Source: Hyphomicrobiales bacterium
Lineage (GTDB): Bacteria > Pseudomonadota > Alphaproteobacteria > Rhizobiales > Rhizobiaceae
Direction: 5' to 3'
DNA length: 64,000 nucleotides
Assembly (NCBI GenBank): GCA_026400435.1
Contig: JAPLOZ010000097.1
Coordinates: forward strand, 21,381-85,380
In this document: piece after piece, positions 45,538 to 54,366 of the stretch
Position numbering within the stretch: the stretch's first letter is position 1
How the letters are laid out: every line of letters begins with the position of its first letter
The notes under the pieces: generated by a model
Seen by the model: the letters and a program-made list of their open reading frames with translations, nothing else
Databases searched by the model: none
What the model was told of the DNA's origin: nothing
Made by a program: the position numbers and the translations under genes

Positions 45538-46512
45538 CTAGGCTTCGCTCTTGTGGGTGAACTGCCCTGCGACACGGTAGCGCCAGAGATAGCCCGGCAG
45601 GATGGCGGCAGTCGATTCCGGCTGAATGCCGAGGCCGGCGAACGTACGGTGGGCATGTTGGGCTGCCGCCGAGACGACATTATCCGTCCTCAGCAGCGTG
45701 ACCTGGTCGCGCGTCAGCAGCGGGTTGGGCAGCATGCCAAGCACGGAACCCTGGATTTCGGCCGCCCACCAGGGAACGGAAACGAGCAGGCGCTTGCGAT
45801 CGATGATTTCCAGCATCTGCTCCATGAGTTCGCGGAACGTCATGACATTGGGTCCGCCCAGTTCGTAGATTTGGCCGCCCTTGGCGTTGCCGTCGACGGA
45901 GCGGGCAATCGCCTCCGCGACATCGCCGACGAACACCGGCTGGAACCGGGTCTTGCCGCCGCCGATCAGCGGCAGCGCCGGCGAATAACGCGCCATGTCC
46001 GCGAAGCGGTTGAAGAACTCATCCTCCGGACCGAACACAACCGACGGACGCACGATAACCGCATCCTCGATCGTCTCAAGCACTGCCTGCTCGCCGAGCG
46101 CCTTGCTGCTGGCGTAGGCGGACGCGGAGTTCGCATCCGCGCCGATCGCCGAACCGTGCGTGAGCCTGGCGCCGGCAGCCTTGGCCGCTTGCGCGACGTT
46201 GCGGGCGCCCTGTTGCTGGACGGCCGGAAAGGTCTGTGCGCCGGACTGATGCAGTATGCCAACCAGGTTGACGACGTGGGCGGCGCCCTCGACCGCGCGC
46301 GCGATGGACCACGGCGCCCTGATATTGGCCTGCACGGGCTGTATCTGACCGACATTGCCGAGCGGCTGGAGATGGCCTGCGAGTTCGGGCCGGCGCGTAG
46401 CGACACGGATGAGGTAGCCGCGCTTGGCGAGGGCGCGCACGACATGCCTGCCGATGAAGCCCGAGCCGCCGAAAACGGTGACCAGTTTCGGGGTCTCAAG
46501 AATTTCTGTCAT
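45538..46512 (-). CDS. Complex I NDUFA9-like SDR protein
   Basis: A 324-residue atypical short-chain dehydrogenase. The N-terminus VTVFGGSGFIGRHVVRALAKRGY binds the nucleotide; VQANIRAPWSIARAVEGAAHVVNLVGI and RPSVVFGPEDEFFNRFA are characteristic of the alphaproteobacterial NDUFA9 homologues that relate to respiratory complex I. The YxxxK reads YASSK. The palindrome TTTGCGTT-A-AACGCAAA lies about 50 bp before its ATG. TauE follows after 12 bp. Confidence 0.88.
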   Translation of the reverse strand: MTEILETPKLVTVFGGSGFIGRHVVRALAKRGYLIRVATRRPELAGHLQPLGNVGQIQPVQANIRAPWSIARAVEGAAHVVNLVGILHQSGAQTFPAVQQQGARNVAQAAKAAGARLTHGSAIGADANSASAYASSKALGEQAVLETIEDAVIVRPSVVFGPEDEFFNRFADMARYSPALPLIGGGKTRFQPVFVGDVAEAIARSVDGNAKGGQIYELGGPNVMTFRELMEQMLEIIDRKRLLVSVPWWAAEIQGSVLGMLPNPLLTRDQVTLLRTDNVVSAAAQHAHRTFAGLGIQPESTAAILPGYLWRYRVAGQFTHKSEA

Positions 46513-46564
46513 GGCCTGCTCCGGTAGCGCCCTGGACCTAGTTTGAGAGCCCGTCTTAGTCCGT

Positions 46565-46581
46565 TTTGCGTTAAACGCAAA
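46565..46581. promoter_or_regulatory. Palindrome upstream of the NDUFA9-like gene
   Basis: TTTGCGTT-A-AACGCAAA is an 8-bp perfect inverted repeat with a 1-nt centre, 52 bp before the NDUFA9-like start and 28 bp beyond the Ldh-type gene's stop on the same strand. The symmetry fits a dimeric repressor site; it could also be the stem of a very short hairpin, but the loop would be too small. Confidence 0.4.
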
Positions 46582-46609
46582 GACGCCTGCACGCGTCCGT
46601 GTCCGGCTC

Positions 46610-47626
46610 CTAAGCCGGCATATCCCGGTCGACATAGGCGGCGATCCGGCCAACGATATCGGCCGGGACATCGATCCCGAGGGCCTTGGCGAGCATGCCG
46701 GCCTTGCCGCGCGAGATCCCGGGAACGTGCACATGATGCTCGAAAGCCAGCCGATCCAGCTGGCGCTTGAGCCGCACGGCGAAGTCGGGGTCGATAAGCT
46801 TCGGTTCGATGGCCAGTACGAACAGGCCGGTCGAGGGGCTTTGCTCCCCCTCGGAGAAGGAGGGCGCATCCAGCGACCAGTTGGCGCCGGTCAGCCCCGC
46901 CGCCAGTACCTCCACCATGAGCGCGACGTTGGCGCCGCGGTTGCCGCCGAACGCCAGCAGCGCGCCCTTCATCGCGGCGGCCGGATCGGTGGTGGGCTTG
47001 CCCCGCGAATCGATCGCCCAGCCAGCCGGAATCTCGCGGCCTTCCTCGGCCGCCTTGCGCACGTTCACGAACGCAGTGGCGCTGGAGGACTGGTCGATCA
47101 CCAGCGGCGCTCCGCCCTCGACCGGGGCCGCGAACGACATCGGATTGGTGCAATAAACCGGCTTCGTGGAGCCTGCGCCGGCAAGCAGCGCCGGCCCGTT
47201 GGTCTCCGCGAAGGCGACCAGCCCCTCGCTTGCCAGACGCCCCGTGAAGTAGCCCAGTTCGCCACAGGTAAAGGCATTGCTCTGAGCGAAGATCGCAACC
47301 CCGAACAGGCGGGCCGACTTCGCGAGATCGTTGCAGGTACGGTCGAAGGCCGTATGTGCCGCGCCGCCCCTGGCGTCCGAAACGTAGATGGCGAGCGCAG
47401 GCCGCGTGACTGTCGGCTCGGCCGCTCCGTCGATCCTGCCGCTCTCGAGTGCAGCGAGATAGTCGAGGAAATGCGCCAGACCGACCGACCTGATGCCCTT
47501 CGCCTCGGCCGCCACGACCGATTTGGCCAGCGCGGCGGCCGTCTCCGCATTGGCGCCGACTGCGAGCGCCGCCTGTTCGCATAGCGAAATCGCGTCGGCC
47601 ACATCGAGGCGGACCATTTCGGGCAT
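46610..47626 (-). CDS. Ldh-family NAD(P)-dependent oxidoreductase (malate/ketimine-reductase group)
   Basis: A 338-residue enzyme of the Ldh2/MDH2 family, unrelated to classic Rossmann dehydrogenases. Segments are SVGLAHFLDYLAAL, the family-typical TNPMSFAAPVEGGAPLVIDQSSS and AFGGNRGANVALMVEVLA. The family includes ureidoglycolate and sulfolactate dehydrogenases and the delta1-piperideine/pyrroline-2-carboxylate reductases. As the last gene of an amino acid ABC operon, a ketimine reductase in basic amino acid breakdown is the most attractive reading, not proven. It starts 4 bp after the permease stop. Confidence 0.82.
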   Translation of the reverse strand: MPEMVRLDVADAISLCEQAALAVGANAETAAALAKSVVAAEAKGIRSVGLAHFLDYLAALESGRIDGAAEPTVTRPALAIYVSDARGGAAHTAFDRTCNDLAKSARLFGVAIFAQSNAFTCGELGYFTGRLASEGLVAFAETNGPALLAGAGSTKPVYCTNPMSFAAPVEGGAPLVIDQSSSATAFVNVRKAAEEGREIPAGWAIDSRGKPTTDPAAAMKGALLAFGGNRGANVALMVEVLAAGLTGANWSLDAPSFSEGEQSPSTGLFVLAIEPKLIDPDFAVRLKRQLDRLAFEHHVHVPGISRGKAGMLAKALGIDVPADIVGRIAAYVDRDMPA

Positions 47627-47630
47627 CTCG

Positions 47631-48446
47631 TTATCCCAACCTTTTGGGTATCCGGGCCTCGAGCTTGCGGAATGCAAACACCAGGACGCCAGTGATGGAA
47701 AGATAGACCAGCGCCAACAACAACAGCGGCTCATAGACGATGAAGGTTTCCTGCCTGACCCGCGAAGCGACCGCATAGATATCGACCACGGTGATGGTGG
47801 CCACCAGCGGGGTCGCCTTGAGCTGCAGGACCGTTTCGCCGCTCAGCGTCGGCAGCGCGCGGTAGAACGCCTGGGGCAGCCAGACGCGGCGGAAAACCTT
47901 CCAGCGGCTCATCCCGAACGCACGCGCCGCTTCCAGCTGGCCGCGCGCCACGCCGGCGAATGCGCCGCGCATGACTTCGCCCTCGTATGCTGCGTAGGAT
48001 ATCGACAGCGACAGGACGGCATATGGCCAGGCCTGTCTCAGATACGGCCACAGCCAGGATTCGCGGACCCACGGAAATTGCGGAAAGAGCGATCCCAGCC
48101 CGTAGTAGAGAAGCCACAGTTGCAGCAGCAGCGGCGTGCCTCGGATTACGGTGCAGAAGGCGTAGGCCGGCCATGCAAGCCACGACGGCCCGGTGACCTG
48201 GACCAGACCGATCGGAACCGCCAGCAGGAATCCCAGTACAACTGTTACCGCGAGTATCCAAAGCGTGCGCCAGATGCCCTGGAGCGCCAGCCAGTAGTAA
48301 TTCTCGACCCAATCCCACCGCATGAAGAACGCCGCGCTGAGAACGAGTGCTGCGCCGATCAGCATCAGGCCGATGCGATGCGGCTGCAGCCAGAGCGACG
48401 CGCGCGCGGTGCGGTCGATCAGCCCGCCTGCTACCGGGCCGCCCAT
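47631..48446 (-). CDS. Polar amino acid ABC transporter permease (HisM-like)
   Basis: A 271-residue inner-membrane subunit with about five helices. The coupling motif is AARAFGMSRWKVFRRVWLPQAF, and TVIRGTPLLLQLWLLYYG is the usual motif of the HisMQ family. Its ATG overlaps the previous permease stop by 1 bp (TGATG). With that permease it forms a heterodimer for import of basic or guanidino amino acids. Confidence 0.9.
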   Translation of the reverse strand: MGGPVAGGLIDRTARASLWLQPHRIGLMLIGAALVLSAAFFMRWDWVENYYWLALQGIWRTLWILAVTVVLGFLLAVPIGLVQVTGPSWLAWPAYAFCTVIRGTPLLLQLWLLYYGLGSLFPQFPWVRESWLWPYLRQAWPYAVLSLSISYAAYEGEVMRGAFAGVARGQLEAARAFGMSRWKVFRRVWLPQAFYRALPTLSGETVLQLKATPLVATITVVDIYAVASRVRQETFIVYEPLLLLALVYLSITGVLVFAFRKLEARIPKRLG

Positions 48447-49093
48447 CAGTGCGCGCCCGTCGGCATGCCGCGCCGTGCCCATTTCTCGATGCGTGCGATG
48501 ATGACGTTGGAAAAAAGCGTGATCAGCAGATAGAGCGCGCCGGCCGCGAGAAAGAAGGTAAAATACGCCTTGGTTGTGCTTGCGGCGGTGCGGGTCTCCT
48601 GGGTCAGCTCGTTGAAGCCGACGATGGCCAGCAGCGCGGTGTCCTTGGTGGCGATCAACCACAGATTGGCGAGGCCCGGAATGGCGAACGGGAGCATGGC
48701 AGGCAGCGTGATCCGGCGCAGCATGAGCATCGGCGACATGCCGTAGGCGCGCCCGGCTTCTATCTGACCCTGCGGGATCGCCTGTATCGCGCCGCGGATC
48801 ACCTCGATCGAATAGGCCCCCTGCACGATGCCCAGGACGCAGATGCCCGCAACCAGCCCGTTGATGTCTATGCGCTGGTGTCCGAACGCCTCAAGCACAC
48901 GGTTGATCAGATCGGTGCCCGCGAAATACAGCAAAAGAATCAGCACCAGTTCAGGGACCGCCCGCACCAGCGTCGTGTAGAGCTCGAGCAGATCGCGCAG
49001 CACCGGCCCGCCATAGAGCTTGCCGAAGGCGCCGGCGATGCCGATCGCAATGCCGATGCCGAAGGCGCCGACCGCAATCACGATCGAATTCAT
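48446..49093 (-). CDS. Polar amino acid ABC transporter permease (HisQ-like), start uncertain
   Basis: At least 215 residues. The family motif LVRAVPELVLILLLYFAG and the coupling segment EAGRAYGMSPMLMLRRITLPAMLPF are present. The first ATG is at 49093, but the same frame reads on upstream with convincing protein sequence (SIFDLLALNPPGWGGNLLRGL), the usual HisQ N-terminus. No ATG, GTG or TTG occurs before the in-frame TAA near 49222. Translation may start at a rare codon such as CTG at 49177, or the base sequence may contain an error. Confidence 0.82.
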   Translation of the reverse strand: MNSIVIAVGAFGIGIAIGIAGAFGKLYGGPVLRDLLELYTTLVRAVPELVLILLLYFAGTDLINRVLEAFGHQRIDINGLVAGICVLGIVQGAYSIEVIRGAIQAIPQGQIEAGRAYGMSPMLMLRRITLPAMLPFAIPGLANLWLIATKDTALLAIVGFNELTQETRTAASTTKAYFTFFLAAGALYLLITLFSNVIIARIEKWARRGMPTGAH

Positions 49094-49277
49094 CAGGCCG
49101 CGCAGGAGATTTCCGCCCCAACCCGGCGGATTGAGCGCCAGCAGGTCGAAGATACTCGCCTGCGCAAGGTGGATCAGCGCTTCGATAAGCCCGTTCCCGC
49201 TATGCTCGGCGGCGTCCCTTTACGGAATCTGCGCACCGGTTCCCCTTCTGCCTATCGGGCTCTAACGAACCCGGAAA

Positions 49278-49306
49278 GTCAGCCGCACCGGCCCGGCGCG
49301 GCTGAC
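49278..49306 (-). terminator. Strong hairpin after the amino acid binding-protein gene
   Basis: GTCAGCCGC and GCGGCTGAC (49278-49286, 49298-49306) form a perfect 9-bp stem with an 11-nt loop, 11 bp beyond the binding-protein stop. No T-run follows, so it probably stabilises the upstream message or attenuates reading into the permease genes. Confidence 0.55.
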
Positions 49307-49316
49307 GAAGTCTATA

Positions 49317-50096
49317 TCACTCGCCGTAGATGTCGAAGGTAAAATACTTCTTGGTAATCTCGGCATACTTGCCATTGTCGCGGATGGCCTTGATGCCCGC
49401 ATTGAGCCCGTCTCTGGTGGCGGTGTCATCCTTGCGTACGCCGGCTCCGACGCCCGGGCCGAGGATCTCGAGGTCTTCGGCAACGTTGCCCTTGGAGTCG
49501 CAGCAAGCCTTGCCCTGGTCGGACTGCAGGAAGGCGTCGAGCGCGATGGAATCGGCCTGGGTGGCGTCGATGCGCCCGGCGGCCAGATCCTGGTTCGCCT
49601 CGTCCTGGGTCTGGTATTCCTTGATCTCTGCAGCTTCGGTGAAGTGCTTCTTCGCGTAGGCCGCATGCACGGTCGACGCCTGGACGCCGAGGATCTTGCC
49701 CTTAAGTCCCTCCGGCGTTGCCTCGAACTTCTGGTCCTTGGCGCCGATCACGGCAGTCGGCGTGTTGTAGTACTTGTCGGAAAAGTCGATCGTCTTCTTG
49801 CGCTCGTCGTTGATCGACATGGAGTTCATGATCGCATCGATCTTCTTGGTCGTGAGCGCCGGGATCAGGCCGTCCCACGGGATCGGCACCAGTTCGCATT
49901 CGAACTTGGCCTCGGCGCAGACCGCGTTGATGATCTCGACCTCCCAGCCGGTCCAGGCGCCGGATGCGTCGGCGACCCAAAACGGCGGATAGGCTTCCGG
50001 CGAGAAGCCGACCTTGAGCGGCTCGGCGCTTGCCATGGCGGCGCCCGACGCAGCGAGGATCGCAGCGGCAGCAGCCATTTTCAATCTTTTCAGCAT
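49317..50096 (-). CDS. Polar amino acid ABC transporter binding protein
   Basis: A 259-residue periplasmic protein with a signal peptide (LKRLKMAAAAAILAASGAAMASA) and a family 3 solute-binding domain: VGFSPEAYPPFWVADASGAWTGWEVEII, MNSMSINDERKKTIDFSDKYYNT, and QASTVHAAYAKKHF. These match lysine/arginine/ornithine and opine binding proteins (ArgT, OccT type). Two adjacent Cys (ACC) may form a disulfide. It lies 49 bp after the ATPase gene. Confidence 0.9.
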   Translation of the reverse strand: MLKRLKMAAAAAILAASGAAMASAEPLKVGFSPEAYPPFWVADASGAWTGWEVEIINAVCAEAKFECELVPIPWDGLIPALTTKKIDAIMNSMSINDERKKTIDFSDKYYNTPTAVIGAKDQKFEATPEGLKGKILGVQASTVHAAYAKKHFTEAAEIKEYQTQDEANQDLAAGRIDATQADSIALDAFLQSDQGKACCDSKGNVAEDLEILGPGVGAGVRKDDTATRDGLNAGIKAIRDNGKYAEITKKYFTFDIYGE

Positions 50097-50145
50097 GGAT
50101 GTTCTCCCGGTTGTTATTGTCCTGTTCCCAGCTCTTCGATCGGCC

Positions 50146-50922
50146 CTAGTGCACATTGTGCAGGAACTGTTTCAGTCTGTCGGATTTCGGATCGCCGAAG
50201 ATCTGCTCGGGCGGCCCTTCTTCCTCGACCAGCCCGTTGTGAAGGTAGACGACATGCGTCGCCACCTTGCGCGCAAATTTCATTTCATGGGTCACCAGAA
50301 CCATCGTACGACCCTCTTGCGCAAGGTCGCCGATCACCTTGAGCACCTCGCCGACAAGTTCCGGGTCCAGCGCCGAGGTCGGCTCGTCGAAAAGCATGAC
50401 GCGCGGCTCGATGGCCAGCGCCCGGGCGATCGCGCCCCGCTGCTGCTGCCCGCCTGACAGAAACGCCGGATAGACATCTTGCTTTTCGGCCAGGCCAACC
50501 CGCGCCAGCAGCCGCTCGGCAATCGCCACCGCGGCGTCGCGCTTCATGCCCAGCACGTGAACTGGAACCTCGATCACGTTCTCCATCAGCGTCATGTGGC
50601 TCCAGAGGTTGAAGCTCTGGAACACCATGCCGAGCTTCGAGCGGATACGCTCGATCTGGCGCCGGTCGGCGGGAAACGTGTGGCCGAGGCTGTCGGCCTT
50701 CAGCTTGATTTCCTCGCCGTTCACGCGGATGAGCCCGCTGGTCGGATTTTCAAGACAGTTGATGCAGCGCAGCAAGGTGGACTTGCCGGAGCCCGAACCG
50801 CCGATTATGGCGACCACGTCGCCGTCGCGAGCCGACAGCGACACACCCTTCAGGACCTCAAGCTTGCCAAAGCTCTTGTGCAGATTCTCGATGTGGATCG
50901 CTTCCGCGGCGCCCTCGCGCAC
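50146..50922 (-). CDS. Polar amino acid ABC transporter ATPase
   Basis: About 258 residues, HisP/OccP-like. Walker A is GGSGSGKST, the Q-loop VFQSFNLWSHMTLMEN, the signature LSGGQQQRGAIARAL, Walker B VMLFDEPTSALD, and the switch His in VTHEMKFAR. The insert VNGEEIKLKADSLGHTFPADRRQI is typical of the octopine/arginine subgroup. The GTG at 50922 is the best start, since the frame upstream is open but codes poorly. It is the first gene of a five-gene minus operon, divergent from the DDAH-like gene. Confidence 0.9.
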   Translation of the reverse strand: MREGAAEAIHIENLHKSFGKLEVLKGVSLSARDGDVVAIIGGSGSGKSTLLRCINCLENPTSGLIRVNGEEIKLKADSLGHTFPADRRQIERIRSKLGMVFQSFNLWSHMTLMENVIEVPVHVLGMKRDAAVAIAERLLARVGLAEKQDVYPAFLSGGQQQRGAIARALAIEPRVMLFDEPTSALDPELVGEVLKVIGDLAQEGRTMVLVTHEMKFARKVATHVVYLHNGLVEEEGPPEQIFGDPKSDRLKQFLHNVH

Positions 50923-51184
50923 ATGACGTTGCGGAATGTTCGCGGCGGGTTCTCGCTTCACCGCCGACCGTCTCCGCGTGCCGTATCCTGCTGTATGTGT
51001 TGACCCATCACCCTGTCGTAACTCTCGCCCGGCGCAAGGATGGACCCGGGCGCTTGCCGCCGTCAACCCGCAAGGTTCAGCGACGTTTAGCGATCGGCTG
51101 CACCTTTTTACTGGGACGCTTGATCTCGATGGCGCATCGTGCTTTCCGATGCAGCAGGCGCGGGACGACCGCCGGAGACACACG

Positions 51185-52072
51185 ATGAACTTACAGCCGA
51201 AGCGCGAGTTCGGTTCCCAGTCGATGGCTGCGCCGCTGAGGCGCGTGCTGATGCGTTCGGCCGAGAGCGCCATGCGCCACGCAAAGGCGGCCGAATGGCA
51301 CTATGGGCACAGCTTCGATCCAGTGCGCGCCGCCGAGCAGCATGCCGACTTCGCCGACCTTGTCGCCGCCTGTGGCGCCAAGATCGAATGGCTGACGGAC
51401 GCCGATGACGGGCTCGCCGATTCCGTCTTCACGCACGATCCCTCGCTCATGACCGACCGCGGAGCAATCATCCTGTCCATGGGCAAGGCGCTGCGGCTCG
51501 CCGAACCCGCGCTGCACGAACTGGCCTATCGCCGCATGGGCGTCCCGATCCTCGGCCGGATCGAGCCGCCGGGCACTGTGGAGGGCGGCGACTGCGTCTG
51601 GGTCGACGCCACGACGCTGGCGATCGGGCGCGGCGTCAGGACCAACGAGGCCGGCATCCGCCAGATGGAAGCGCTGCTTGCGCCACTCGGCGTCGACGTT
51701 CTCGGCTACGACCTGCCGCTCTGGCATGGCGAGGAGGCATGCCTGCACCTGATGTCGGTCATCAGTCCGCTCGCCGACGATCTGGCGCTGGTCCATTCGC
51801 CGTTGTTGCCGGCAGCCTTCTACCTGCTGCTCAGGGCGCGCGGCATAAAGCTCGTCGAGGGCGACGCGCAGGAATTCCGCGACAGTTTCGGGCTCAGCCT
51901 CAACGTTCTGCCCACCGCGCCGCGCGATGTCATCGCGGTCGCCGGCTTTCCCAAGACCACCGCCGCGATGGAAGCCGCCGGCTGCCGGGTGCTGACCTTC
52001 GAGGCCGATGCGCTGTGCATAGCCTGCGAGGGCGGCCCAACCTGCCTGACCCGCCCGGTACTCCGGTCATGA
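51185..52072 (+). CDS. DDAH/arginine deiminase-like amidinohydrolase
   Basis: A 295-residue guanidine-modifying-superfamily enzyme. Catalytic residues can be placed: Asp 85 in VFTHDPSLMT, Glu 133 to Asp 136 in VEGGD, His 188 in CLHLMSVISPL, and the nucleophile Cys 287 in EGGPTCLTRP. Relatives hydrolyse arginine, dimethylarginine (giving citrulline and dimethylamine) or other guanidines. It overlaps the ThDP enzyme gene by ATGA. GGAG lies 7 nt before the ATG. The precise substrate, methylated arginine or another guanidino compound, is not fixed by sequence. Confidence 0.83.
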   Translation: MNLQPKREFGSQSMAAPLRRVLMRSAESAMRHAKAAEWHYGHSFDPVRAAEQHADFADLVAACGAKIEWLTDADDGLADSVFTHDPSLMTDRGAIILSMGKALRLAEPALHELAYRRMGVPILGRIEPPGTVEGGDCVWVDATTLAIGRGVRTNEAGIRQMEALLAPLGVDVLGYDLPLWHGEEACLHLMSVISPLADDLALVHSPLLPAAFYLLLRARGIKLVEGDAQEFRDSFGLSLNVLPTAPRDVIAVAGFPKTTAAMEAAGCRVLTFEADALCIACEGGPTCLTRPVLRS

Positions 52073-53643
52073 CCCTCGGCGAGAAGCTCATCGATCTGCT
52101 GGAGGCCCACGGCGTCGACACCGTGTTCGGCATTCCCGGTGTCCACACGGTCGAGTTGTACAGGGGCCTCGCCGGATCGAATATCCGCCATGTCACCCCC
52201 CGTCACGAGCAGGGTGCGGGCTTCATGGCCGATGGCTATGCGCGCGCGTCCGGCAGGCCGGGCGTCGCCTTCGTGATCACAGGTCCTGGCCTCACCAATG
52301 CGATCACCGCGATGGGGCAGGCGCGTGCCGATTCGGTGCCCATGCTTGTCATCTCCGCCGTCAACGCGACCGACACGCTCGGCAAAGGCTTCGGCCATCT
52401 GCACGAACTGCCCGACCAGCTTGGCCTGATGCGCAAGGTCGCGCTGGCCTCGCATCGCATTGCCCGGCCGGACGAACTGCCCCGTGCGCTGGCGGATGCA
52501 TTCGCACTCTTTTCCGGATCGCGGCCGGGTCCCGTCCATATCGAGATCCCACTCGACGTCATGACCGTACCGGCCGATGGACTTCTGCCGCAGCTTGCGA
52601 ATCGGGTCGCGCCCGAGCCTGATGCCGTGCAGGTTGCGGAGGTCGCCGACCTGATGCGCACAGCCTCCAGGCCACTGATCCTGGCGGGCGGCGGCGCGAA
52701 GTCGGCAGAGGCCTCCTTGAAAGCGCTGGCGGAAGCGCTCGACGCGCCGGTGGTGCTCACCACCAACGCACGCGGCCTCCTGCACGGGCATCGCCTGGTC
52801 GTGCCGGCGAGCCCCAGCCTGACGCCCATTCGCGCCCTCATGAAAGAGTGTAATTTCGCAATCGCCGTCGGCACCGAGTTCGGGCCGACGGACTACGACA
52901 TGTATGGCGACGGTGGTTTTGTCGTTCCCGAAAACCTCGTGCGCATCGACATCGATGCCGAGCAGCTTGCCAGGCACCCCGCCAGGATCCGCATTCTGGC
53001 GGACGCTCGCGCCGCGCTGCGGGCGCTCCTGGTCGCCTTTCCAGGGGAGACAAGGCGTTCAGGCGGCAGCGAGCGGGCGACCGCTGCGCGCAAAGCTGCA
53101 CGCAACACGCTGTCGCAGACGACGGCCGCTCATCTCGATGTGGTCGAGACGATCCGCGACACGTTGCCAAACTCGATCATCGTCGGCGATTCCACGCAAC
53201 CCGTCTATGCGGCCAATCTCTACTACGATCACGACCGGTCAGGCGGCTGGTTCAACGCGGCGACCGGCTACGGGACACTCGGCTATGGAGCCCCGGCCGC
53301 GATCGGCGCGGCGCTGGCCATACCCGACGCGACCGTCGTCTGCCTGTCGGGGGACGGCGGCTTCCAGTTCACACTGCCCGAACTGTCCGTGGCGGTCGAT
53401 ACGGGGACGGCCGTGATCTTCGTGGTCTGGAATAACAGAGGCTACCGCGAGATCGAAACGTCAATGCGCGATGTCGGCGTCGAGCCGGTCGGCGTATCGC
53501 CAGCTCCACCTGACTTTCTCAAGATTGCGGACGCCTACGCCATTGCAGCGGAGCGACTTGCCTCCGCTTCCGGCCTGCCGGACGCGCTTCGGCGCGGCCG
53601 CGCCGCCAGACGTCCCTACCTCATCGAAATCACGGTGGATTGA
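52069..53643 (+). CDS. Thiamine diphosphate enzyme, 5-guanidino-2-oxopentanoate decarboxylase-like
   Basis: A 524-residue three-domain ThDP enzyme. The cofactor Glu 47 is in RHEQGAGFMADGYARASG, the middle domain binds no obvious FAD, and the ThDP/Mg site is GDGGFQFTLPELSVAVDTG, followed by WNNRGY. The pattern is that of AruI-type 2-ketoarginine decarboxylases and acetolactate-synthase-like proteins. The gene context (DDAH-like enzyme, basic amino acid importer) favours AruI. The start is coupled to the upstream gene, and the SDR gene starts 2 bp downstream. Confidence 0.82.
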   Translation: MTLGEKLIDLLEAHGVDTVFGIPGVHTVELYRGLAGSNIRHVTPRHEQGAGFMADGYARASGRPGVAFVITGPGLTNAITAMGQARADSVPMLVISAVNATDTLGKGFGHLHELPDQLGLMRKVALASHRIARPDELPRALADAFALFSGSRPGPVHIEIPLDVMTVPADGLLPQLANRVAPEPDAVQVAEVADLMRTASRPLILAGGGAKSAEASLKALAEALDAPVVLTTNARGLLHGHRLVVPASPSLTPIRALMKECNFAIAVGTEFGPTDYDMYGDGGFVVPENLVRIDIDAEQLARHPARIRILADARAALRALLVAFPGETRRSGGSERATAARKAARNTLSQTTAAHLDVVETIRDTLPNSIIVGDSTQPVYAANLYYDHDRSGGWFNAATGYGTLGYGAPAAIGAALAIPDATVVCLSGDGGFQFTLPELSVAVDTGTAVIFVVWNNRGYREIETSMRDVGVEPVGVSPAPPDFLKIADAYAIAAERLASASGLPDALRRGRAARRPYLIEITVD

Positions 53644-53645
53644 GC

Positions 53646-54356
53646 ATGGCTGGCGAATTCTCGGGCAAGACTGTCGTGGTTACCGGCGCGACCGGCGCGC
53701 TTGGCGGCGCCATCGTCGCGAAGCTTATTGGCGAAGGCGCCACCTGCCACCTGCCGACCGGTCATGGCTCCCTGCCCGAGGACTTTCCATTCCTTTCCCA
53801 TGCCAGGGCGAGGCCGGCATTCAATGTCGATCTCGGCGACCGAGCCAGCGTTGATGCATTCTATGCCGGCGTGCCCGATCTCTGGGCCTCGATCCATGCC
53901 GCCGGGGCCTTTGCGATGTCGCCGGCGGGAGAACCTGGCGCGACCGATGTCTTCGCCGCCATGATAGAGGCCAACGCGACGACCGCCTTCAACTGTTGCC
54001 TGGCTGCGGCCCGCGCCATGACCGGTTCCCGCATTCCGGGCCGCATCGTCAACATAACCGCGCGACCCGGTCTCGATCCCCGCAAGGGAGCCGGCATGTC
54101 GGCCTATGCGGCGAGCAAGGCGGCCGTCGCGGCAATCACCGTCGCGCTTTCCGAGGAGCTGAAGGGCGACGGCATTCTTGTCAACGCGGTCGCCCCATCG
54201 ACGCTCGATACGCAGGCCAATCGCAAGGCGATGCCCACGGCGGATTTCTCGAAATGGGTCAGCCTTGAGGCGGCGGCAGAGGCGATCGTCCATCTGGCGT
54301 CGCCGCGCAACACGAGCGTCAGCGGCGCGCTCGTCCCGATCTACGGCCGCGCCTGA
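53646..54356 (+). CDS. Short-chain dehydrogenase/reductase
   Basis: A 236-residue classical SDR. VVVTGATGALGGAIV is the nucleotide-binding motif; NITARPGLDPRKGAGMSAYAASKAAVAA contains the catalytic Tyr-x3-Lys; VNAVAPSTLDT follows. The substrate is unknown, but as the last gene of the amidinohydrolase-decarboxylase operon it may reduce the aldehyde or ketone product. It starts 2 bp after the ThDP enzyme and ends just before the convergent MFS gene. Confidence 0.85.
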   Translation: MAGEFSGKTVVVTGATGALGGAIVAKLIGEGATCHLPTGHGSLPEDFPFLSHARARPAFNVDLGDRASVDAFYAGVPDLWASIHAAGAFAMSPAGEPGATDVFAAMIEANATTAFNCCLAAARAMTGSRIPGRIVNITARPGLDPRKGAGMSAYAASKAAVAAITVALSEELKGDGILVNAVAPSTLDTQANRKAMPTADFSKWVSLEAAAEAIVHLASPRNTSVSGALVPIYGRA

Positions 54357-54366
54357 ACGGTTCGCG

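Noticed and set aside
51134..51152. GCATCG-x7-CGATGC inverted repeat as operator of the DDAH-like operon
   Set aside because: Six-base arms with a 7-nt centre are expected by chance in a 260-bp spacer, and nothing else supports it. Left as a note only.
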